Origin: Trichormus_B sp936914905
GTDB lineage: Bacteria > Cyanobacteriota > Cyanobacteriia > Cyanobacteriales > Nostocaceae
Reading direction: 5' to 3' (one strand)
Length of the DNA: 64,000 nucleotides
Assembly (NCBI RefSeq): GCF_039871975.1
Contig: NZ_JBDPLL010000001.1
Both the position numbers and the translations under genes were made by a program. Positions 63,453-64,000 of the stretch are shown here, in pieces. The first letter of the stretch is position 1; every line of letters starts with the position of its first letter. The notes beneath the pieces were generated by a model, which was given only the letters and a program-made list of their open reading frames with translations, was not told the origin of the DNA and searched no databases.

Positions 63453-64000
63453 CTTTTGCCTCCAAAGTTAAGCAAGTTTGAAATGTTGAATTTTTTATCC
63501 TAAACAATTTAATGCTTAACTTAAATCTACCTTCTGCACACAAAGCTACTTTATGCCTATAGGTACAAACTAGAGGCACTCTTATGGAAGATAATCAGGA
63601 ATTTATTTGCAGGGAAAAATCCACCTGGAGAGGCTGACAAGACACCTAATTATAAATAAGTGGAAATCGAGATAATTAATTCATGATTTAGGTCAGAGAA
63701 GATTCAAAATCTATGACTTAGTAATTAACAATATTTTACTGGAAATGTTCCATAATTTAACACTAATTAACAATCACAATATATTCAAGTTCTATCTAGC
63801 GTTACATAAAGGTATCCAACTTAAGAGAGATGCTAAGAACGGCTCATTTACTGGATTCTGAAAGCTGCGGGACTTGAATATTGACATAGATACAACTAAA
63901 TCCTTAATAAAAGCAAATTTAAGTTTAAAGAGAAACTTAGAGGCAGGAAATAGAAATCATGCAGGAAATGTACATATATTTATGGTGGATAGCACAAATA
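63453..64000. other. gene-free end of window
   Basis: No complete gene or RNA seen. A frame near 63959 (MQEMYIYLWWIAQ onward) is cut by the window edge and cannot be judged. Confidence 0.35.

Noticed and set aside
1..64000. Sequencing error as the general explanation of the frameshifts
   Set aside because: Housekeeping genes of up to 5.5 kb (tamB) are perfectly open, while lesions concentrate in accessory families and include multi-base duplications and in-frame stops; genuine decay explains this better, though single sites still need read support.

Overview
The window is chromosomal DNA of a filamentous, very probably heterocyst-forming (Nostocales) cyanobacterium. Direct signs are the gene set (magnesium chelatase ChlD, a high-light-inducible protein, an SLH/OprB porin, TamB, SigF, GG-rich RRM protein, hormogonium-polysaccharide-like glycosyltransferases), many GCGATCGC (HIP1) sites, heptanucleotide STRR tracts between genes, and low GC. 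About a third of the window is decayed coding sequence. That load of relics resembles a symbiotic, genome-eroding strain such as the Azolla cyanobiont; this species-level idea is inference. Three 100-N assembly gaps are present (1344-1443, 13918-14017, 23680-23779).

Layout. 1-6.5 kb: relics only (ISKra4-like transposase, sensor kinases and a response regulator, an HlyD adaptor and a C39-type ABC exporter). 6.5-11.3 kb: live genes, namely a conserved protein with cobU, a conserved 268-residue protein, and two family 2 glycosyltransferases followed by a WcaF-type acetyltransferase. 11.4-14.5 kb: relics of a small conserved protein, DUF2330 and an RnfD-like protein, plus a small membrane protein. 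15-18.6 kb: pdhB-secD-secF on the minus strand with a 167-bp MITE abutting the secF stop codon. 18.7-25 kb: HTH gene and dead duplicate, hemB, a DUF4870 protein, then debris (split kinase/formylglycine-enzyme gene, ISAzo13 fragment, second MITE copy, YgiT-type antitoxin relic). 25-32.7 kb: prfC, an M48-like membrane protein, an RRM protein, and a sucrose-phosphate-synthase-like glycosyltransferase. 32.9-36.4 kb: relics of Uma2, McrB-like AAA and a DUF5615/DUF433 pair. 36.5-47 kb: zinc-ribbon protein, NFACT/RqcH, porin, the zinc importer znuA-znuC-(dead ArsR/SmtB repressor)-znuB, tRNA-Phe, a Uma2 relic, murQ and a DUF3110 protein. 47-57.9 kb: tamB, sigF, chlD, a Uma2 relic and rnc. 58.4-59.3 kb: a c-di-AMP (ydaO/yuaA) riboswitch in front of a universal-stress-protein gene. 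59.8-63 kb: broken IS1634 transposase and broken anion permease. 63.2 kb: hli-type gene.

Themes. (1) Zinc supply: znuA has a Zur-box-like site, and znuB has an SmtB-type operator next to an ArsR/SmtB gene killed by two stop codons, so one regulatory input looks lost. (2) Decay mechanism: at least five exact short tandem duplications (7, 13, 20, 20 and 22 bp, none divisible by 3) lie in dead or anonymous sequence, and four visibly cause the frameshift. (3) Several long perfect palindromes sit in relics or gene-free DNA. (4) The tRNA-Phe has G instead of the near-universal U33. No single large new system is evident; the most testable novelties are the riboswitch/USP unit, the zinc locus, the tRNA and the duplication signature.
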